This document shows positions 59,501-64,000 of a DNA stretch of 64,000 nucleotides, one piece after another (the first letter of the stretch is position 1; each line of letters starts with the position of its first letter). The notes under the pieces are model-generated. The model worked only from the letters and a program-made list of their open reading frames with translations. It was not told where the DNA came from and made no database searches. Source of the stretch: Arbacia lixula (taxonomy: Eukaryota > Echinodermata > Echinoidea > Arbacioida > Arbaciidae); contig OZ022576.1 in the NCBI GenBank assembly GCA_963669155.1, forward strand, positions 124,001 to 188,000, in the 5' to 3' direction. A program made the translations under genes and the position numbers.

Positions 59501-62500
59501 GGTATTTAGTTTACTTCCAGTTCTAACGCCGCTGTTACTACGCTTGTACAGACCTTACTACGCTCATCCCGCTGTGTTTACGCTGTCATTACGTTCTCCC
59601 CGCTTGCTTTACGATTCAAAATAGGTCAAATTTGATCGGGGAGATCGGGAAGAAATTTTGAACATGTTCAAAATTTCTTGCCGATCTGAAAAAGTGCCCG
59701 CTGCTACTCCGTTCTCCCAACGCTGTTGCTACGACGCTGCCGATCCTTGTACGCTTTTCCCGATCTACCACGATCTGTCAGATCGGGGTAGATCGGGGTC
59801 CAGATCGTGATAGTGGAACGGGGGCTTAACTCATAGTTTGCTGCACTGCTAAAAAGAGACACCCTAATGTATTCAGTTCCTCAAACTTTTAATAATACGA
59901 AATTTTGACTTTTTATGCCTCAGCCACAATGTTTATGGGTTGTCCATCCATCCCAAATCCCTTGACACAATATCATAAGAACCATTCAACGGATTTGCTC
60001 CAAACTTGATGCCTGAATGTATGCTATCAATGAAATGAACTGTAAAATTGGGGTCAAATCAGATTAAGTTTAAAGATTAAAGGTCAATCAACTTCACAAA
60101 CAAGTTGCCAAAAATGTCCATTCTGAAACTGGGTATGCAATATAGAGCCATTCAATGGATTTGCTCCAAACTTGAAATCTAAATGGAATATATTAGTTTA
60201 TATCCCTCATTAATATATTCCAGTTCGTTGATTGGTTGAAAGAGTGTCACATGACCACAAATAGATGAACTATTTGAAGGAAGAGAGCTCAGAGGGAAGA
60301 AAAGTACTATTTCACGACGTCAGAGGGAAAAAAGTACTATTTTGTGACGTCATGTCAAAAATAGTCTTTTTTTTCCCCCCTGGACTATCGATATCCGGGC
60401 TATCGCTGATCAATACAATTTTCATAATTCATCCCAGGTAAATGCGCAACACGCAAAATCAACGTGATACATTTCTTTCCAGCTGGTTTTTGGTGTTTTA
60501 GCAGAAAATCATTGGGCGCGCTGCCGGAACTCCCGCGGTGTTGCGTCCGAGGTGCAACTTGAATTTCCGTTGGTTTTTGCTCAAGCCGCAGGAAATAACA
60601 AAACATCTGAATCGGGCTCCTGCGTTCGGAGCTTAGAGCATGGGCACTGTATTACAAAGTCCATCGTAAGGATTAAATTAATGGACAAAGAATATATTAA
60701 TGAAGGATATAAAACAAATATTTCATGATCTTTATTTGGGAACTTTGTGGAATCTATTGGTCCCCTCGGTGAAGTGGAGGGCGTGCAGTACCGCACGCCC
60801 TCCACTTAACCTCGGTGCAAATAGATTCCACAAGATCCCTTATGGTCATGAAATATTTGTATACTAATGTATTATGTAAAATTGGAGTAAAATCAGACCA
60901 TAGTAAAAATACAACGGTCATTGATAATATGTTCGTTCCGAAACTTTTTATTTGCCTCTAACTTTGGATCAAATCAATGAACTGTGTAAAATTGTTCAGG
61001 GTGACTTTCCTCCTGTAACACACTGTTTAACCCTTTGATTCAATTAAAAGTATATTTTTAGTTCTGTTATTCAGGATGACTTAGCTCTTGTAATACATAG
61101 TTTAATTTTATTAATAGTGTATTGTTTAGCTTTGTTATTCAGGATGGCTTTCCTCTTTTAAGACATTGTTTAGCCCTTTGACTCCATTCATAATACATTG
61201 TGTAGCTCCGTTATTCAGGGTGACTTTCCTCCTGTAAGACATTGTTTAACCCTTTGACTCTATTGATAATACATTGTTTAGCTCCATTATTCAGGATGAC
61301 CTTCCTCCTGTAAGATCTTGTTTAAGCCTTTGACTCTATTGATAATACATTGTTTAGCTCAGTTATTCAGGATGACTTTCCTCCTGTAAGATATTGTTTA
61401 ACCCTTTGACTCTATTGATAATACATTGTTCAGCTCCGTTATTCAGGATAACTTTCCTCCTGTAAGATATTGTTTAACCCTTTGACTCTATTGATAATAC
61501 ATTGTTTAGCTCCGTTATTCAGGATGACCTTTCTCCTGTAAGGTCTTGTTTAAGCCTTTGACTCTATTGATAATACATTGTTTAGCTCAGTTATTCAGAA
61601 TGACTTTCCTCCTGTAAGATATTGTTTAACCCTTTGACTCTATTGATAATACATTGTTCAGCTCCGTTATTCAGGATAACTTTCCTCCTGTAAGATATTG
61701 TTTAACCCTTTGACTCTATAGATAATACATTGTTTAGCTCCTTTATTCAGGGTGACTTTCCTCCTGTAAGATCTTGGTTAACTCTTTGTGCGTTCACCTG
61801 TGAACCCCCTGTGCGTTGCATTAATTTGAGTGTGCGCATATTCCAATGAACTCTTGTCGGAGTAGTAGCTTTCAAGGGCTATAACTTTTTATTAGATTGT
61901 CGTGAGGAAAAATAGTGTACATATAAAATATAGAGAATTTCATGGGCTTTCCACTCATATATGTATTTTGTCTGGCAGTTAGGAGCTACTGTATCACAGG
62001 GCTTTACTTGTGTAGAACATTTGAAAAAAAAATGTCAATGTTTTCAGTTATGCTAATGTAAATTATATGTTGGACTCTTCATTTGCTGTAATTTGCAGGG
62101 AAATTATTACAGTTATTTTGCTAAGACCATGACCTTTCTATTGATATCAAAATCAATAAGTTTTGAAAAGAAGAAAGTTTGATGCAGGAAGTGCATAGAA
62201 AAGCCTGTATGGCCAAGAATTTGGCTTGATTAGGACTCTAGGAGCTCTTTGTGTTGTAATACAAAGAGATCGCCTACAATGCGTACATGTACACGCACCC
62301 ACTAAGACCGTGACCTTTCTATTGATATCAAAATCAATAAGTTTTGAAAAGAAGAAAGTTCGATACAGGATGTGCATAGAAAAGCCTGTATGGCCAAGAA
62401 TTTGGCTTGGTTAGGACTCTAGGAGCTCTTTGTGTTGTAATACAAAGAGATCGCCTACAATGCGTACATGTACACGCACCCACATAATCACAATACAATA

Positions 62501-64000
62501 ACAAGGAACTTGTGTGATTTTCTTCTGTACTGCACTGTACAAGATGGAAAAATACCGAAACAAAATGATCAAAATTCTCCGAAATCTTCTATGTAACCCT
62601 ATGCTGCAACGCGAACGAGCGGAAAGCCTGTTACCGTGACGATCGCCAGCAATAGTACCGAACAGTGGTACGGTTCGCAGTACGCACATATTTCCATTTC
62701 CATTCACCTACGTGTGTTCTGTGCAAAATTGCGAACGAAACGTGTCCACGGTTGTGCATTGACGCGAACGAAACGTACAAAGAGTTAATCCTTTGACTCT
62801 ATTGATAATACATTGTTTAGCTCCGTTATTCAGGATAACTTTCCTTCTGTAAGATATTGTTTAACCCTTTGACTCTATAGATAATACATTGTTTAGCTCC
62901 GTTATTCAGGATGACTTTCCTCCTGTAAGATCTTGGTTAATCCTTTGACTCTATTGATAATACATTGTTTAGCTCCGTTATTCAGGATGACTTTCCTCCT
63001 GTAAGATCTTGGTTAATCCTTTGACTCTATTGATGATACATTGTTTAGCTCAGTTATTCAGGATGACTTTCCTCCTGTAATAATTTTTTTAAACCTTTGA
63101 CTATATTGTTTAGCTCTGTTATTCAAGGTGACTGCCTTCTTGTAATATATCGTTTAACCCATCGAGTCTATGGATAGTACTTGTAATGTTAAGCTCTCTC
63201 ATTCAGGGTGACTGACTCCTGTGAGTCATTGTTTAACATTATTTAATTGATAGTACTTTATTTAACCGTGTGCTTTAAGGTGACTTTCCTCTTGTAGGAC
63301 ATTATTTAACCCTTCGACTCTATTGAAAGTACTTTGTTTAGCTCTGACTTTCCTCCTTCAAGATATAGTTTAACTCTTTGACTTCATTGTTTAGCAGTGT
63401 TCTTCAGGGTGACTTCCCTTCTTGTTAAACATTATATTACCCTTTGACTTCACTGATAGTTCGTTGTTTACCTTTGTTATTCAGCGTGACTTTCCTCTTG
63501 TGAGACATTTCCAGGAAATTTAAGTCATGGATGAATTGTTATCTCTCAAACTTATGGTCTTTTTATATATTGTGATTTACAAAATAATAGTAACTTTCTT
63601 CTCTGGCATACACTATGTATGATACAGTAACTTTCTTCTCTGGCATACACTATGTATGATACAGTAACTTTCTTCTCTGGCATACACTATGTATGATACA
63701 GTCAGTTCCGTTCATCTAAGTAACTTTGATTATCTATAGAAAGGTAATCATGAAAAACAAATTGGCATTCAGTTCAGATGTAATATTAAACTTACAATAT
63801 TTATCAAGATAATCATGAACAGAAACTTTCTACATGAAGAACACACAGAGGTTATTGTGATGTGAGATGTGAATGCCATTGAACACTCATTTTTTTATAT
63901 CTCCCCTCACTCACAACTATGAAGATGAAGACAATGATACTGAGGCAGCAACAAATGCAGACCTTGCGCCATCTCTGTTTCCATCAAAGCGTTTCAAATA
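47501..64000 (+). CDS. NOL8: NOL8-like nucleolar RRM protein (3' end beyond window)
   Basis: Coding exons: 47501-47636, 48072-48134, 48978-49056, 51851-52031, 52788-54461, 55046-55312, 55753-55982, 57086-57166, 57884-58122 and 63925 (or 63931)-64000, all GT-AG with matching phases; about 1,008 codons so far. Exons 1-3 encode one RRM with RNP2 RRLFIGGL and a degenerate RNP1 (KTFAYLDI), then KKCMS and TVQIQLAKESFL, which match vertebrate NOL8. Next come VPGTQIDGEKNWVVSKYGRV and LPVVYVRRKD, also NOL8 hallmarks. Exon 5 is a long acidic Ser/Glu/Asp region with a Lys-rich coiled-coil end (AEKKQLKKEKAEK). Later exons give LHYDPSREEHSRFEI, KKMERELRKEKRKLEEE and a Phe-rich end (FFQVSSNLKDAF, GGMFTFFGGD). 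NOL8 works in the nucleolus with Rag GTPases and in pre-rRNA processing in mammals; that role here is inferred from similarity. Confidence 0.9.
51482..51678. mobile_element. MITE with ~29-bp terminal inverted repeats in a NOL8 intron
   Basis: Left end GGGTTACTAATTTAGAAA, AATAAGTTCCC; right end GGGAACTTATT, TTTCTAATTTAGTAACCC. The arms are inverted copies with about one mismatch. About 197 bp, no coding capacity. Confidence 0.85.
51707..51748. repeat. Perfect 17-bp stem, 8-nt loop hairpin
   Basis: CATTATTCTGCACTGAA pairs exactly with TTCAGTGCAGAATAATG across TAGTAGTT, about 100 bp before the exon 4 acceptor. Confidence 0.8.
52085..52414. repeat. 30-bp minisatellite, 11 copies, in NOL8 intron 4
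   Basis: Eleven units of 30 bp built from CAAATCTAAATGGGAGGG plus CCTTGGGCTGTA, with A/G changes at two positions. The unit length is a multiple of three and lacks stops in several frames, so it makes long false ORFs on both strands. It begins about 53 bp after the exon 4 donor. Confidence 0.97.
56253..57073. repeat. 48-bp pyrimidine-rich minisatellite, ~17 copies, in NOL8 intron 7
   Basis: Units of 48 bp repeat CCACTCTCCCTTCCTT, GTCTTCTCTCCCT and GGCTGACCTTCTT with drift. The array runs to within about 12 bp of the exon 8 acceptor (exon from 57086), so its last unit supplies the polypyrimidine tract. The stop-free frames of 200-337 aa on both strands are artefacts of the 48-bp (16-codon) unit. 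Confidence 0.97.
58174..59826. mobile_element. PIF/Harbinger-like DNA transposon remnant
   Basis: Perfect 17-bp terminal inverted repeats (AGCCCCCGTTCCACTAT and its complement at 59810-59826) are flanked by TAA on both sides (58171-58173 and 59827-59829), a 3-bp target duplication typical of PIF/Harbinger. Inside, a plus-strand frame near 59030 reads QYGHYNRLMIELRQDDRIPF and QNYVRVPSECA, matching the N-terminal region of Harbinger nucleases. The opposite strand (59309-59103) has LSKWLQKRRSSKRSR, perhaps from the second protein of such elements. The nuclease core is missing, and much of the rest is degenerate TACGCTGT/GATCGGG-rich sequence. Length 1,653 bp, non-autonomous. Confidence 0.8.
59930..60186. 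repeat. Diverged tandem repeat interrupted by a foldback element
   Basis: The phrase CGGATTTGCTCCAAACTTGA near 59,992 recurs (one change) near 60,160, about 170 bp apart. Sequence resembling the rest of the unit (TGTAAAATTGGGGTCAAATC) resumes at about 60,870, after the foldback insertion. Confidence 0.65.
60187..60858. mobile_element. Composite foldback element with a ~70-nt hairpin
   Basis: A 24-nt arm (TTTATATCCCTCATTAATAT..., 60197-60220) is inverted with one mismatch at 60690-60713. Directly beside it, 60717-60858 forms a long hairpin: AAATATTTCATGA, GTGGAATCTATTGG and AAGTGGAGGGCGTGC pair with their complements around 60,787. The element splits a tandem repeat unit, which supports insertion. 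No coding capacity seen. Confidence 0.65.
61000..63490. repeat. 76-bp tandem satellite in NOL8 intron 9
   Basis: Units spaced 76 bp (for example the phrase GATAATACATTGTTTAGCTC at 61,265, 61,341 and 61,417) contain TTATTCAGGATGACTTTCCT and GTAAGATATTGTTTAACCC. Copies are well conserved in the middle and decay towards both ends. The array is split by an inserted element at 61782-62784. Confidence 0.95.
61782..62784. mobile_element. piggyBac-like non-autonomous element inserted at TTAA
   Basis: TTAA (61778-61781) and TTAA (62785-62788) flank a 1,003-bp insert. The uninterrupted satellite unit has GGTTAATCCTTTGACTC with a single TTAA, so the insert duplicated it. Insert ends are inverted: CTCTTTGTGCGTTC on the left, CTCTTTGTACGTTT (complement) on the right. 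TTAA duplication with a CTTTG-type end fits piggyBac-superfamily elements. Near the right end CGAACGAAACGT occurs twice as a subterminal direct repeat. The interior holds two copies of a ~180-bp unit (about 62,122-62,302 and 62,303-62,484). No transposase frame. Confidence 0.85.
63589..63701. repeat. 37-bp tandem repeat, three copies
   Basis: GTAACTTTCTTCTCTGGCAT followed by ACACTATGTATGATACA repeats at 63,590, 63,627 and 63,664 with no visible differences, so it is recent. Confidence 0.95.

Noticed and set aside
61000..63490. CRISPR-like direct repeats
   Set aside because: The 76-bp units are contiguous with no unique spacers, in an animal intron.

Overview
The window looks like nuclear DNA from an AT-rich invertebrate deuterostome; an echinoderm such as a sea urchin is my best guess, by inference only. 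The evidence is GT-AG introns of several hundred bases to several kb, AATAAA-type polyadenylation, a cholinesterase tetramerisation (T) tail, a large intronless LRR-Ig receptor, and many decayed non-LTR retrotransposons, MITEs and satellites. There is no sign of bacterial genes or operons.

Layout, left to right. 0-1.5 kb: a (CTT)n tract and a 660-bp tandem duplication. 4.5-7.1 kb (+): a complete four-exon gene for a small secreted EF-hand protein of 167 aa, whose last intron is filled by a C-rich minisatellite. 7.1-10.3 kb: LINE debris and simple repeats. 10.3-19.9 kb: a broken or rearranged cholinesterase locus. The N-terminal exons 1-4 lie on the minus strand (15270 down to 10348). Two C-terminal catalytic-domain exons, also minus, lie upstream of that exon 1 and carry an apparent frameshift. 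A typical T-tail exon with a poly(A) signal is on the plus strand at 19.6 kb. I could not find exons carrying the catalytic serine. 22.3-23.5 kb (-): an intronless class A GPCR of 407 aa. 26.1-28.7 kb (-): a decayed APE-type LINE with a nested MITE. 29.1-32.5 kb (-): an intronless LRR-Ig cell-surface protein of 1121 aa. 32.6-39.5 kb: three related MITEs, LINE pieces and a dead Tc1/mariner transposase gene. 40.3-43.8 kb: a large inverted-repeat element made of ~350-bp monomers, studded with RFX-type X-box palindromes. 44.7 kb: a THAP zinc-finger fragment with TGA at a zinc-ligand cysteine codon. 47.5-64 kb (+): a NOL8-like nucleolar RRM gene, ten coding exons visible, cut by the right edge.

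The NOL8 introns hold a 30-bp minisatellite, a 48-bp minisatellite, a PIF/Harbinger-like element with perfect 17-bp TIRs and TAA target duplication, a foldback element, and a 76-bp satellite interrupted by a 1,003-bp piggyBac-like non-autonomous element with TTAA on both sides.

The genes do not form a pathway; they are neighbours in an ordinary animal chromosome segment. The most unusual items are the scrambled cholinesterase parts, the X-box-rich inverted repeat, and the repeated placement of low-complexity arrays directly against 3' splice sites in three genes. All product names come from motif recognition by eye; no database search was run.
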